The notes under the pieces were generated by a model. It made no database searches, had not been told where the DNA came from, and saw only the letters and a list, made by a program, of their open reading frames with translations. Below are positions 15,091-24,783 of a DNA stretch of 64,000 bases, one piece after another (position 1 is the first letter of the stretch; every line of letters starts with the position of its first letter). This DNA is from Shewanella sp. OPT22 (lineage in GTDB: Bacteria > Pseudomonadota > Gammaproteobacteria > Enterobacterales > Shewanellaceae), in assembly GCF_004168585.1 (NCBI RefSeq), contig NZ_PGVH01000042.1, positions 1 through 64,000 of the forward strand. Reading direction: 5' to 3'. The translations under genes and the position numbers were made by a program.

Positions 15091-17277
15091 CTATGCTGCG
15101 AAATTTTTACGTTGATAACTAGGATCTCTGAGATCATCTTCACAGAGGACGTTCGGGTCGGGTAAATTAGCGAAACTGGTGGCATCTTCCATTGCACTCA
15201 ACATAGATTGATATTGCATTTGTTTTTCAACGTCACCTTGTTGTTTTTTACGTATTTTAACGCCGTTATCAGGGCTGGTTGCCAATGGAGTTTTCAACTT
15301 AGCGACTTCTTCTTTAACTGCATTGTCCATTTCGGCTAAATCCATATTGAGAAGGACTCGGCTGTTAAAACGCTGCTCATCTAATCGTGCGAGTATGTCC
15401 TTTAGTTTTTCCTGATGAGCTAAAACTTGTGCCCATAAACGGTCTTTGTATTGACAGCTTCGCTCGGTAATTTCCATCTGGATGACTTTTTTAGTCTCTG
15501 GGTGCTTACACCATATGTGACTAGAATTAACATCGGTATATCGAATGTCGACAGAGAAAACACCATCATTTTTTGCTATATCAAGCCACTTAAGTTCTGT
15601 CACCTCAATACTGTTGTAATATACACCTCTGAACTTGACGCCTTTATCAGTTACGGATGCTTTTGCTTGCTTTAGAAGAGCAAAGCGAAGGATGTCTTCA
15701 GACTTGTTAATAGGTGGGAAAATTGCTTGCTGTTTACCCCAATTCCAAATGTCTAAAGGAGTCAAGCCCACTCCATCTCTGCTCATTTCGTAGTTATGGC
15801 TATCTGCTCGTGCCATTGTGTTATTTCGATGTAAAACTTCCTTGATAATGCGTTGCATAAACTGGCGATAGGTGTACACAGCCCCTCTAGATGGGTGTGC
15901 ATCCTCTTTTCTGGGAGCTTTGTAGACCTTGCCTTCGTGCTGCGGAATAGCTTTGGTTTGAATTGTATCGAAAGATTTTTCTACTGTACCCTTACAATCA
16001 CCACGATGATAAGCATTAAAGTTAGCTGCAATAATCCCAATTTTTCCTTTGAGCATTGATGTTATGGAACTGTGGCCATTTTCAGTTCCTCTATCTAAGG
16101 TTAATTCTTTACAAACATCAGCACATGGCCATTGAGAGGGTGTGATGTTAACGCCAAACTTTCGACAAAACTCGACTTTATCTGTGAATGCGTTGAATAA
16201 TGCTTGAGATTCAGCGTGCCAGTCAGGGCCATGGAAGCATACATGCAATCCAACAATCATCGAACTAACTACATCAATAACAAAGTAAATGGTTGGTCGG
16301 CCAATGCTCAAGCGCTCGTCATTTGAATACTCATAACGGATATAAACATCTGCTGTTGTACTGTCTATTTCGTATCGGCTTGTTGGACCTCTTAAACCGT
16401 GGGAGGCTACCCCCGGTTTACCTGCATGATCTTTGTCATACAGAATACTTCCTGTTCGTCTTCGAATAAATTCGAGCGTACCAATGCATTTTTTTAGGTA
16501 GCGCTTGAAAGCTCGTGGACTGATTAATCTAGTCCTCGGCAAGCATGAATAAAACTCATCAGCAATATCGTTATCTTGCGCACCTTCCGGTCTAATCCTA
16601 ACGACACAGTACTCTTGACAGTAATCTGTATATAAATCTTGCAGATTAACTGTCTTTAAGTCTTTAAGTTTTTTAGAAAACTCTAGAATTTTGCGCTTAT
16701 CTTCAAGAGTTATATGCCTAAAAGGGTTGCCGTACTTAGTGTTAGGTCCCGGCTTTGATTTTAAACAGGTTTGCCCATCTTTTTTATAAACAGGCTTTTC
16801 TGGACCTTTATAGTTTTTGCCGCAAACGTCATAGTGCGGCAGTAAAGCATTTGGTACACTGCCATGCCGAAAGTAACGGTTAATTGCAGCTTGAACATAT
16901 TTTTTGCTACGTCCACAATTTTTAATCAATCGTTTTAGAATGCCTTCTGCATCACCATAAAAATAACGGTCGAGTTTTTGCGGGCTTTCAACTAAATCTA
17001 TAATGACAGCATACGCTTTGTTGCGTTTATCAATCCATTTCGGGTTTAACTCTCTATCTTCAATGGTCACGAAATCTGAATGTTCATGATCTTCTAACTT
17101 AAGTTCTTTAGAAGCCAGCTTTTCTTGTGCCCACGAAAATGACTGCGCTCTAGGACGTTTAGGAGGATTACATAACATGTCTACGATGGTGATTTGCTGG
17201 CGCTGGTGGTTTACATCAATAATTAAAAACTCTGCTGGATTTTTATTTGTACTAACAAGCTTTTGATTAAGCTGCAT
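15091..17277 (-). CDS. tnsB: TnsB-like DDE transposase
   Basis: A 728-residue transposase of the Mu/retroviral-integrase type. N-terminal DNA-binding region, then the catalytic core: first aspartate in YEIDSTTADVYI, second in LTLDRGTENG, and the glutamate in DCKGTVEKSFDTIQ. It joins transposon 3' ends to target DNA and should bind the sites at 4372-4502 and 31456-31512. A basic C-terminal tail (VKIRKKQQGDVEKQ) probably contacts TnsC. It overlaps tnsA by 11 bases and is followed after ten bases by tnsC, so the genes form one operon. Confidence 0.92.
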   Translation of the reverse strand: MQLNQKLVSTNKNPAEFLIIDVNHQRQQITIVDMLCNPPKRPRAQSFSWAQEKLASKELKLEDHEHSDFVTIEDRELNPKWIDKRNKAYAVIIDLVESPQKLDRYFYGDAEGILKRLIKNCGRSKKYVQAAINRYFRHGSVPNALLPHYDVCGKNYKGPEKPVYKKDGQTCLKSKPGPNTKYGNPFRHITLEDKRKILEFSKKLKDLKTVNLQDLYTDYCQEYCVVRIRPEGAQDNDIADEFYSCLPRTRLISPRAFKRYLKKCIGTLEFIRRRTGSILYDKDHAGKPGVASHGLRGPTSRYEIDSTTADVYIRYEYSNDERLSIGRPTIYFVIDVVSSMIVGLHVCFHGPDWHAESQALFNAFTDKVEFCRKFGVNITPSQWPCADVCKELTLDRGTENGHSSITSMLKGKIGIIAANFNAYHRGDCKGTVEKSFDTIQTKAIPQHEGKVYKAPRKEDAHPSRGAVYTYRQFMQRIIKEVLHRNNTMARADSHNYEMSRDGVGLTPLDIWNWGKQQAIFPPINKSEDILRFALLKQAKASVTDKGVKFRGVYYNSIEVTELKWLDIAKNDGVFSVDIRYTDVNSSHIWCKHPETKKVIQMEITERSCQYKDRLWAQVLAHQEKLKDILARLDEQRFNSRVLLNMDLAEMDNAVKEEVAKLKTPLATSPDNGVKIRKKQQGDVEKQMQYQSMLSAMEDATSFANLPDPNVLCEDDLRDPSYQRKNFAA

Positions 17278-18136
17278 AGTCCACCTCCACTGGGTTCATT
17301 GTAAGAGGTCGAAAAATCTCAATTTTTTGATACAAATCTACTTTTAGCTCTTTGTAATACGCAGATTTTTGAAACAGTGCTTGAGCCTGATAAATTGGGA
17401 TATCAAGCTCATCTGAGACTTTAGCTAATATTTGCTTAAGGGTTAGGGTGGCGTAGTCTTTTTTGAATTGACAAAATGTTTGTATGAATAGCTGATAAAA
17501 GTCGTCACTGATATCGAGTAGTTCTGGATGCTCAAAGCATTCACGCAAATATTCTAAGTTGTAAATATAAGTTGATGAGTAGCATTGCTCTGTCATTAAT
17601 ACCCACTTAAACCCTTGTTGCTCCCAAAATGTTCGCTCTAGTTTGAGTTTGTCCCAAGTTCTCTTAGCTGTACGTGGGTTGGCTTTATAGTTGAGAGCGT
17701 TAGCGTATTTAAATGAATAAACAACAATTTTTTCTTCACCCGTTGGCAGATTGAAGGTTACTATCAAATCTGATGTCATTGTTTTAGCAGGAATAACGCC
17801 ATCGTGGTTTTGACGTTCCTTGTATGCTCCCGGATGTTTGATGCTTAATTCTGAAGCTAATTCTAATGTTTCGTTAATGGGAAGGGGATATTGCTCTTTG
17901 ATGTCGGTAACGTATGGCATAGCTTCAAGCAAAACAAATAATTGCCGCTCTCCACGACTATAAAGGTGATATGTTCTATCGCTGAGTCGACTTGTAATTT
18001 CCTGACCTTGACCAAAGGTATGCGACTGCCTGATAGTATTCCATGGCATATAGCCATTCTTTTCGACTTCAGCGCAGTATTTACTGATTTTATTCAGTTC
18101 TTTTTGGGTTATTTCAGGTTGAATGACAGTTTTCAT
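17267..18136 (-). CDS. tnsA: TnsA-like endonuclease
   Basis: A 289-residue heteromeric transposase subunit that cuts the 5' ends, giving cut-and-paste movement. Candidate PD-(D/E)XK catalytic residues are E71 (FVLLEAMPYVTDIKEQYPLP), D123 (MTSDLIV) and K143 (VVYSFKYA), in the spacing of TnsA. The C-terminal winged-helix part (ILAKVSDELDIPIYQAQALF) fits. It is the first gene of the tnsABC-tniQ-tnsD operon; TAGGAG lies seven bases before the ATG. Confidence 0.9.
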   Translation of the reverse strand: MKTVIQPEITQKELNKISKYCAEVEKNGYMPWNTIRQSHTFGQGQEITSRLSDRTYHLYSRGERQLFVLLEAMPYVTDIKEQYPLPINETLELASELSIKHPGAYKERQNHDGVIPAKTMTSDLIVTFNLPTGEEKIVVYSFKYANALNYKANPRTAKRTWDKLKLERTFWEQQGFKWVLMTEQCYSSTYIYNLEYLRECFEHPELLDISDDFYQLFIQTFCQFKKDYATLTLKQILAKVSDELDIPIYQAQALFQKSAYYKELKVDLYQKIEIFRPLTMNPVEVDYAA

Positions 18137-18159
18137 GTTTAACTCCTATAATTTATAAA

Positions 18160-18188
18160 CTTATAACAGCTCAATTTTTGAATCGCAA
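18160..18188 (-). promoter_or_regulatory. Probable tns operon promoter
   Basis: On the minus strand TTGCGA (-35), a 17-base spacer and TATAAG (-10), placing transcription start near 18153, just before the tnsA ribosome binding site. This is a sigma-70-type match by eye. Confidence 0.6.
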
Positions 18189-18208
18189 ATTATAAATTGT
18201 TTATAATT
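18188..18208. promoter_or_regulatory. Perfect palindrome abutting the tns promoter
   Basis: AATTATAAA-TTG-TTTATAATT: nine-base arms with a three-base centre, beginning at the -35 box. It is a good candidate operator for autoregulation of transposition genes. A related sequence, AATTATAAACTTGTAA, lies near 19863-19878 upstream of the DUF2130 gene, and TTATAAACTTATAA overlaps the tns -10 region. Confidence 0.5.
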
Positions 18209-18483
18209 CAATGAGTTATTTTAGTGTTTATTAAATATTAATCTCCATAAATAGGAGTTGAATAAAAATCAAATGATTAAAATTCAAACAGTTATAAATA
18301 CTAATTATGCAAATATGTATAATTAGTCTGTCATATTTAATAAACGCTCCAAAAATTAATATAATGTTACTTTTCAAATGCTTAAGTTGATTGTGGGTTT
18401 TTGGTGAAAAATCTTGTTTTGTTACTACTTTGAGCTACAAACGGAGACCTTCAGCAAAGCCAAAGATCTTTAACTTTGCCTAA

Positions 18484-19749
18484 TTAGTGCCCTAGAAGAG
18501 CAATGTCGTCCAGCAAAGGCATGCTTCCATGTGACAATCCTTGTAATTCCCCGCAAATAGACATCATTTGATTAGTGATGCCGCTGATTTGCCCTTCACG
18601 TTTCTTCCAAATTCTCTGTATAGCAGCTCTTTCTTTATCAAGTTCCAAGCGCATTTGTTCTTGGTGCTCAACTACAGCTTTGATTCGTTGCACGAATTTT
18701 GTGCTGCAAATGTAGTCATAGAGGGCTTCCATTTGCTCATTTTTACCGACACTTACAGCCTTCTGACGTTGCGACTCTGTCAGTACTGTTCGTAGAGCTT
18801 CAGAAAGCCCCTTAGCAAGCGAAGGCTTGACTAACCACACGCTATCTTTCATGACCATTGACTCATTTACACCGGAAGGAAATGCTGTAGAAACGAGAAC
18901 AGCAATATCACCACCAATAGTTTGGGTATCTGTTTTAAGCTTGTTGATCCAAGTATTTGACCAGTGTTCAGTATTCTTGGTTTCCCACACTATTTTGCCG
19001 CATACAGTACCAGTGCGTAGCCTCACCGTTTGGATAACATCAGCTCCCCGAATCCCTTTGCCTACAGGTTCAATTTCGTCTAAGGGGTAGGCTTGGCGTA
19101 GTTCATTTTCTAATTCAAGCTCTAGTATTTCACCCTGTAGTTGCTGTGAGCCTTGTTCTAATTTTCGCTTTAGATCTTCATTTGCTTTTGATGCATCATC
19201 GATTTTTTTCTTAAGTTCGGCTTCTTTCAGTTTAAATTCGTCACCAATGGCCGAGCGCATCAACTCTTTTTCACTTTCTATTCGTCGTGAAAGCTCTAAT
19301 TCCACGTTCTTTTGTTTATCTTCAAGATCTGTTTTTGCTTTTCTAAGCTGAAGCTCTTGCTGACGAAACACTTTTAACTGCTCGTCTTTAGATTTAAGTG
19401 ATTCTTCCAAAGCTTGTTGATCTAACTTAAAAGTTTCTCGAATTCGATTTTCAGTTTTCTGTTTTTCTGACTCTATGCGTTTTTTAAGCGTCTCTGAATT
19501 TTCCTGACTTTCAGCCAGTTGTTCTTGAAGATCTTTAAGTTGTTTTTTAAAAGTCTTCTCAGCCGATTTTTCGGCTTCATTAGCTGCTTGTTGTTGGAGT
19601 GTTGATAATTTTCTATCAAGTAACTGCTGAAATTCACCTTCATGTTGCTCGATAAGGTGTTTTGCAACACCATCTTTGACAAGAAACTCTCTACTACAGT
19701 GGGGGCACGCTATTTGGTCTTCGGTATTAAGTATGATTTTTGATGTCAT
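18484..19749 (-). CDS. DUF2130 coiled-coil protein with nuclease-like motif
   Basis: A 421-residue protein. Residues 15-36 form a C2H2-like finger (CPHC...H...H). Residues 40-215 are almost entirely coiled coil. The C-terminal DUF2130 domain contains GADVIQ and IVWETKNTEHW, where D237, E256 and K258 have the D...ExK spacing of PD-(D/E)XK enzymes. The function of DUF2130 is not established; a nuclease role is my inference. It is co-directional with the defence block but has a 230-bp upstream gap, so it probably has its own promoter. Confidence 0.75.
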   Translation of the reverse strand: MTSKIILNTEDQIACPHCSREFLVKDGVAKHLIEQHEGEFQQLLDRKLSTLQQQAANEAEKSAEKTFKKQLKDLQEQLAESQENSETLKKRIESEKQKTENRIRETFKLDQQALEESLKSKDEQLKVFRQQELQLRKAKTDLEDKQKNVELELSRRIESEKELMRSAIGDEFKLKEAELKKKIDDASKANEDLKRKLEQGSQQLQGEILELELENELRQAYPLDEIEPVGKGIRGADVIQTVRLRTGTVCGKIVWETKNTEHWSNTWINKLKTDTQTIGGDIAVLVSTAFPSGVNESMVMKDSVWLVKPSLAKGLSEALRTVLTESQRQKAVSVGKNEQMEALYDYICSTKFVQRIKAVVEHQEQMRLELDKERAAIQRIWKKREGQISGITNQMMSICGELQGLSHGSMPLLDDIALLGH

Positions 19750-19980
19750 GGCAAAGTCTCGTAATAATTAAGTACATACCAACTATTACAACTTTGATGC
19801 CAACTGTTAACTTATTGTTTTTATTTATGTATTTAATTTGCGGGTGATCTGGAAAGTATAATAAATTATAAACTTGTAAAATAAATTACTTTTGTGGGTC
19901 TAAAAATAGGATAGCAACCAAACATAAATATTCGGTTGCTAATTGGTATGTTAAATATCGGGAGATTATTAGGTAACGAA

Positions 19981-20862
19981 TTAATTAAATTGCATCATTG
20001 CTTGTGGGTTATCATGCAAATATCTTTCAGTGCTTTTTATGACTTTAAGTCGCTCTTCTTTACTTACAAGGCTTAAACTTGTGTAATCTGATGGTGCGTT
20101 TTTTAAAGGCTCTTCACCAAAACCATGACCTGATTTGATCGCAGCAGAATCCGTTATTAAATATCTGTCGTGAATGAATTTATTTGGAATTACTATTAAT
20201 TCGATGGAAGGAAGATCAGCTATTAATCCCCTATATTCTCTGATAAACACATCTTGAGGATTAGCCGTTTCGATTGAGGTGACGATCCTAATCGATTTAA
20301 TTTCATATGTAGCACACAAACTGAGAATAGTTAGCAAGACGGGGTTGGAGCCAAACTTGAAGTATTGGTCAATAATTGTTACATCACTACTTATAGCAAG
20401 TATGGGTTTTATTGCTTTGATTATGTCAATTTTAGTTTTCAAAACTTGAACCGAAGGTGGAATACGCCATTTATCATGATCTTCGAGTACATCCTCGTAA
20501 CAGATAAATCCATGTTCAGCAGGTTCTTTAAATTTAGCTGCAAAGAGCCTGTGTCCCTCTTGTAATGGATACCAAGTTTGCCATTGCTCTTGTTGGGATG
20601 TAGTTATTTCTCTTCTGTCATCAGCAACTACAACTAAGTCGGGAATATCACCTTTTTTTAACTTATTCAGAAAGTGTTTAACCGACTTTTGTTTTACATC
20701 AGTAATATCTGAAGCTTTAACTGCTCGAAAAGCCTCATTAGTCCATTGCTTTAAGGGAACTGAAAGGTAGCGTCCTTTCTCAAAACCAAATCCAGTCTTT
20801 AGTAATGTAAAATATGAGTAATCAGACAGACACTCAGGATCAATTGTAATTTCTTTGTACAT
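19981..20862 (-). CDS. PLD-like (MIT_C-type) partner of the DUF3696 ATPase
   Basis: A 293-residue protein without a clear named family. Near the C-terminus FIHDRYLITD followed by SGHGFG resembles the HDR...GRG signature of MIT_C phospholipase-D-like domains, preceded by a Rossmann-like stretch (KPILAISSDVTIIDQYFKFG). Its start codon overlaps the last base of the ATPase stop. An ATPase followed by a compact putative nuclease is a common two-gene defence layout, so I infer an effector role. The catalytic pattern is not complete enough to claim activity. Confidence 0.55.
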   Translation of the reverse strand: MYKEITIDPECLSDYSYFTLLKTGFGFEKGRYLSVPLKQWTNEAFRAVKASDITDVKQKSVKHFLNKLKKGDIPDLVVVADDRREITTSQQEQWQTWYPLQEGHRLFAAKFKEPAEHGFICYEDVLEDHDKWRIPPSVQVLKTKIDIIKAIKPILAISSDVTIIDQYFKFGSNPVLLTILSLCATYEIKSIRIVTSIETANPQDVFIREYRGLIADLPSIELIVIPNKFIHDRYLITDSAAIKSGHGFGEEPLKNAPSDYTSLSLVSKEERLKVIKSTERYLHDNPQAMMQFN

Positions 20863-22640
20863 TAGAATAACTCATCATCTCTTTCGTCAAAAAAACCACC
20901 CGGCCATCTATCTTCAAAATCACCATCATCTGTTATTCTAAGGCGTTTAGTCGTAATTCCTTCATCTGAGGTCTGAAAGCATACTACGCTAATATCATCT
21001 GCTTTCACTTCGCAAAAACCTTCAGGTAGCTCATTTTCGCTTGTTTCTCGAATCCGGCGCAGCAGCCTAAGAATGATATGTTCACTGTGAGTTTCAATCA
21101 AAAAGTTTGGTTTACTCTTTAGTTGAGTAAATAGGTCTCCTGTGGCAACTTGTACTCTGGGGTGAACATGTAACTCAGGCTGTTCAATTGACACTAACCC
21201 ATTGTCTCTACTTAATGCCGCAACGACTAATGGCATTAATTGAGAAACACCGACACCGATATCGCTCGGCATTACATCTAGATGATTGCGTGTATCCCAT
21301 AAGGCGTATTCAAAAGTTGTATTTTGCTCGTCAAATTCAACTTGGCCTATTCCGTCAATAGCGCTTTGTGCGATCATTCCAGAAAGTTGTCTCTCAACAT
21401 ACTCAACCAATTCGATTGCGCTAATTTTTTTAAATTCGGCGAATTGTTTTTTAACTTTCAGAGCAATGCCATAGCCAAGGGCTAATTTATCTTCGTCTGA
21501 TATCCACGAATCAATATCTCTTAAAATACTAATATCGGCTTCCGCTAGTTGATCCCATGCAGCCATACCATTGTGCCAATCGGCTTGTTGAGGATATGGA
21601 TTTGGCTGGTATGTAGCATCAGGAATGTTTCTTAAAGGTCCAATGCTTAAACTATCTAATAAAAAGGCGAGTAAATCATCTAAAGGTGCAGTAACAAGAT
21701 CACTTAATATTTCATGGATCATATTATTGTATGCTCCATCATCTATCGAAAGGGATGTTTCAACTCTTTTTCCTAGAGTTGGTAAAGCCCCAGCCCCGTT
21801 ACCTTGATAGCTCAGTGGCACGTGAAAATAGTAATTTTTACCATTGTCTAATAAAGGGTTGTCTTCTTGATTGCTAGCAGTAAGCCTAGAATCTGTTAAT
21901 AGCTCATGTAACTGGCTTACAAAGCTTGTTTTATTGAAATCAGGCCAACTATCACTCTCTTCTGGTGGCCAATCGGCGCCCTTTGTTATTTCTCTCAAAG
22001 TTGGTTTTTCATATCCCTTTAGAAATAATACCTCTTCTTCAAAAGCTTCATGCATCATGAAACCATCATCAAAACAATCTTCTAACCGCTCCTCGTGATT
22101 ATGTTGTAATAGCAATGGATGAAGGTAATTAATGTTTTCGATAATTGGTTGCTTTAAGCCTGAATCACTACTCATTGCTGCTGCAAACTCATCGTCTAGC
22201 CAAAGTTCATAGTTAGATACATAGGCTGTTTTTAAGGCTTTAGACCACGAAATTTCGAATTCGATTTTCGCAGTTTGAAATTCACTTGGACTATTATGAA
22301 AGAAGTCTTTTTCATAACTAAGGAGATCCAGTAATTTGTTGTAGGTAGCTCCTACATAATTTCCTTTGTCAAATGACACTGCGATGGTGATGCTTGAGTT
22401 TAAATCTCTGCCATGGATCAAGTTTTTAAAGCCTCCAACAAATTTGCCGCCTAGCATATCTAAGCGTTGAGGGTTACATTGCCCCTTTTGCAAAATTTGT
22501 TGTACATAAGCTAATGCCATTAATACAGTGCTTTTACCCACGCTATTAGGCCCAAAAAGCAAGGTCACTGGAGCAAACTGAATTATCTGGGTTTGCTTAA
22601 ATGATTTAAAATTTGTTAAGGCTAGTTCGGTTATTCTCAT
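20862..22640 (-). CDS. DUF3696-type AAA/ABC-like ATPase
   Basis: A 592-residue ATPase of the RecF/OLD-like group. Walker A FGPNSVGKST is at residues 30-39, after the family start LALTNFKSFKQTQ. A signature region DIGVGVSQLMPLVVAAL precedes Walker B LVSIEQPELHVHP and the H-loop ETHSEHIILRLLRR. It ends with the DUF3696 hallmark RWPGGFFDERDDELF. Such ATPases act as sensors or clamps in several anti-phage systems. It overlaps the nucleotidase gene by four bases and the PLD-like gene by one, so the three are translated together. Confidence 0.85.
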   Translation of the reverse strand: MRITELALTNFKSFKQTQIIQFAPVTLLFGPNSVGKSTVLMALAYVQQILQKGQCNPQRLDMLGGKFVGGFKNLIHGRDLNSSITIAVSFDKGNYVGATYNKLLDLLSYEKDFFHNSPSEFQTAKIEFEISWSKALKTAYVSNYELWLDDEFAAAMSSDSGLKQPIIENINYLHPLLLQHNHEERLEDCFDDGFMMHEAFEEEVLFLKGYEKPTLREITKGADWPPEESDSWPDFNKTSFVSQLHELLTDSRLTASNQEDNPLLDNGKNYYFHVPLSYQGNGAGALPTLGKRVETSLSIDDGAYNNMIHEILSDLVTAPLDDLLAFLLDSLSIGPLRNIPDATYQPNPYPQQADWHNGMAAWDQLAEADISILRDIDSWISDEDKLALGYGIALKVKKQFAEFKKISAIELVEYVERQLSGMIAQSAIDGIGQVEFDEQNTTFEYALWDTRNHLDVMPSDIGVGVSQLMPLVVAALSRDNGLVSIEQPELHVHPRVQVATGDLFTQLKSKPNFLIETHSEHIILRLLRRIRETSENELPEGFCEVKADDISVVCFQTSDEGITTKRLRITDDGDFEDRWPGGFFDERDDELF

Positions 22641-23620
22641 GACGCTTCTACTACTTTTTCTTTTTCAGGAGCTGCTAGCGGAGAAGTGCTTAAGTAGGGA
22701 ACTTTACCTGAAGGCACAAGGTTAGCGGCTGAGTCTAAATGGACATCTTGATCATCGAAAAAAATATGTGGTTTAAATGCTTGTAATACTTTGTCTTTGC
22801 CTACTCCGCCAAGAAAAAAAGCTTCATCCACGTATACACCCCAATGACGAAGAGTTTTTATGACACGCATTTCAGATGGGCTATTTCTGGCGGTTACGAT
22901 AGCAATTCGGACAGGTGAATACTCAACCTTCATTGGCAAACGGTCTTGTAATTTAGAAAGCTTAATTAATAAGCTTGCATAAGGCCCTTCGTCCATAGGC
23001 ATATCTTGTAAAGCATCTTCTTGTGCGTGAAATGCTTCCATACCTTCTTTTTTATAAACTAATTCACTTTCGTCAGAGAAGAGAACTGCATCGCCATCAA
23101 AGGCTATTCGTACTTGGCCTTCAGGAATTTCACCACCGCCTTTAGGTGGCTCCTTTAATATGGCCGCAGCGCAATGACCAGAATCAATGACTTGCTGAGC
23201 ATCATTGACATCAGTTGTTAAAAACAAATCGACATCAAATGCCTCTATATAGTCGGCTGCTGATTCACCAGCAGTAAAAGCAGAGCGACTGATATTTAAC
23301 TCGTAGTGACGAATGCTATTTAGCACTCGTAACCCAGTATCAGGGCTATTACGGGACATTACAACTACTTCAACGAGTTGTGAGTTATCAGTTTTTTGTT
23401 TGTATCTATTAAGCCCTAAAAGCGCTTTTACAAGAGGGTAACCTGTTCCGGGCTGGAGAGGTGAATCTTCATGCTCAAGCATATATTCTCTAAACAATTC
23501 GATTGCTCTATCGGGATCGTCCAGTCTTGCGTCTTGAAATATTTTGTCTGATTCGTTCATGTCAAAAAGAGCCGTTGCTGATATTCCAACAACTAAAGTG
23601 TTACTCAAATCTAATGGCAT
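22637..23620 (-). CDS. Cytosolic 5'-nucleotidase-like protein
   Basis: A 327-residue protein of the 5'-nucleotidase family related to eukaryotic cytosolic NT5C1 (Pfam 5-nucleotidase). Family segments are clear: VVGISATALFDM near the N-terminus, VVVMSRNSPDTGLRVLNSI, IRHYELNISRSAFTAGE, VRIAFDGDAVLFSDESE and HIFFDDQDVH. It should hydrolyse nucleoside monophosphates to nucleosides. Its position between hsdS and a defence ATPase suggests a role in phage-triggered nucleotide handling or degradation, which is inference. Purine or deoxynucleotide preference cannot be read from the sequence. Confidence 0.85.
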   Translation of the reverse strand: MPLDLSNTLVVGISATALFDMNESDKIFQDARLDDPDRAIELFREYMLEHEDSPLQPGTGYPLVKALLGLNRYKQKTDNSQLVEVVVMSRNSPDTGLRVLNSIRHYELNISRSAFTAGESAADYIEAFDVDLFLTTDVNDAQQVIDSGHCAAAILKEPPKGGGEIPEGQVRIAFDGDAVLFSDESELVYKKEGMEAFHAQEDALQDMPMDEGPYASLLIKLSKLQDRLPMKVEYSPVRIAIVTARNSPSEMRVIKTLRHWGVYVDEAFFLGGVGKDKVLQAFKPHIFFDDQDVHLDSAANLVPSGKVPYLSTSPLAAPEKEKVVEAS

Positions 23621-23640
23621 AGAACCTCCTTGTTTTTATT

Positions 23641-24783
23641 TTATAAATCGCCAGCGAAGGCTCTTTGACTAAGTGAATTAAATAAATATTTTGACTCAAC
23701 CTGACTATCTGAAATCGCAATAGAGTGCGCAAAATAACGTTTAACTATCTCAGTAAATTGTGCAATCTTAGAAAAGTCAGGTAATGAAAATTCAAATTCA
23801 GCCAATTCTGTTTTATTTAGCTTTGGTATGTTAGCTCTTGCTGGCAATGTGGATACGTAATTATCAAAAAAATCAGATAAAAGTAACATCCAAATGAACT
23901 CACGAGTAACCTTTTCTTGAACAGGCTTGATTGGGTACATATCAGCAGAACACAGCGCTCTAAAATCAGGTAGAGCCACCTTTCTTAAATAGGGACGAAT
24001 TTTAGAGTAGAGAATATATTGCTCATCAAATAGGAACTTCTTGCTAATTAACCCTTCCTCTCTAGCAGTTAAGGCTCGTAATAACTTGCCAGTGTTTTTT
24101 TCGATTCGGTCTGGCCCTATATGCAATAAATCTAAATACTCTTCTTCACGTGGATCAACCATCTTTGCATCTAGGATTGATACATCTCCAAATTTAATTA
24201 CATTTTCATTTCGCTGCAAATCAGCTCCGAACATATCCAGAAAGATACTGCGGAGAAAGTCGTCAGCGAGTTTGATGGTTTGTTGGCGTTTACAGCGGAT
24301 TAAATCGGCTTTATCCAATATTTTTGCAATCCGTTTTTGCTCTTCTACTGGTGGAAGTGGGATTTCATGCTCCCAAAATACTTTCATTGATACACGAGGC
24401 ATCTTTGCGCCTGCTACTTGGTCACTTATCCAACTAACAAAGTGTTCGGATCGCAAATAATATGCTAAGTATTTTCTATCAAGTCTAGATTCATCGGGGC
24501 ACAAAGGCACTAATTCAGTAGTTGCTAACCCTTGCTCATCAGGCAAAACAACTTTATTTAAATACGGGCGTAATTTTGAATAAAGGACATGCCTTTCATC
24601 AAACCAGTGCGTTGATGAGCCAGCGAGTTCAATTGAATCATAGACTTTTTTGCTCACTTGTCCTGAATGTGATTCAACCTTATCTAAATTGAGTTGCCAA
24701 ACTGATTTTGTATTATTTATATTCGGATTTTTAAGAGGCTTTGACGGTGCTACAGCACTCAGTTTAACTAAAGGCCATTTCAT
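23641..24783 (-). CDS. hsdS: Type I restriction-modification specificity subunit HsdS
   Basis: A 380-residue DNA-specificity subunit with two target recognition domains (about 1-140 and 195-330). They are separated by the conserved helical spacer PPVEEQKRIAKILDKADLIR and closed by a C-terminal helix. It determines the bipartite sequence bound by the HsdM/HsdR complex. Both halves contain a related ...LYSKLRPYLNKV / ILYSKIRPYLRKV motif, the usual internal duplication. The ATG overlaps the hsdM stop by four bases. The recognition sequence cannot be predicted here. Confidence 0.92.
   Translation of the reverse strand: MKWPLVKLSAVAPSKPLKNPNINNTKSVWQLNLDKVESHSGQVSKKVYDSIELAGSSTHWFDERHVLYSKLRPYLNKVVLPDEQGLATTELVPLCPDESRLDRKYLAYYLRSEHFVSWISDQVAGAKMPRVSMKVFWEHEIPLPPVEEQKRIAKILDKADLIRCKRQQTIKLADDFLRSIFLDMFGADLQRNENVIKFGDVSILDAKMVDPREEEYLDLLHIGPDRIEKNTGKLLRALTAREEGLISKKFLFDEQYILYSKIRPYLRKVALPDFRALCSADMYPIKPVQEKVTREFIWMLLLSDFFDNYVSTLPARANIPKLNKTELAEFEFSLPDFSKIAQFTEIVKRYFAHSIAISDSQVESKYLFNSLSQRAFAGDL

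Larger units (their letters stand above)
18137..18483. other. AT-rich regulatory gap between tnsA and the DUF2130 gene
   Basis: Nearly 350 bp of very AT-rich DNA holding the tns promoter and several palindromes (18188-18208; CTAATTAT...ATAATTAG at 18301-18326). A GCAAAG/CTTTGC hairpin near 18455-18480 could end the DUF2130 transcript. There is no convincing gene; a 17-codon plus-strand frame after AGGAG near 18251 is too short to call. Confidence 0.5.

Noticed and set aside
18240..18326. Seventeen-codon open frame after AGGAG on the plus strand
   Set aside because: Too short and composed of AT-rich palindromic sequence; no supporting feature.
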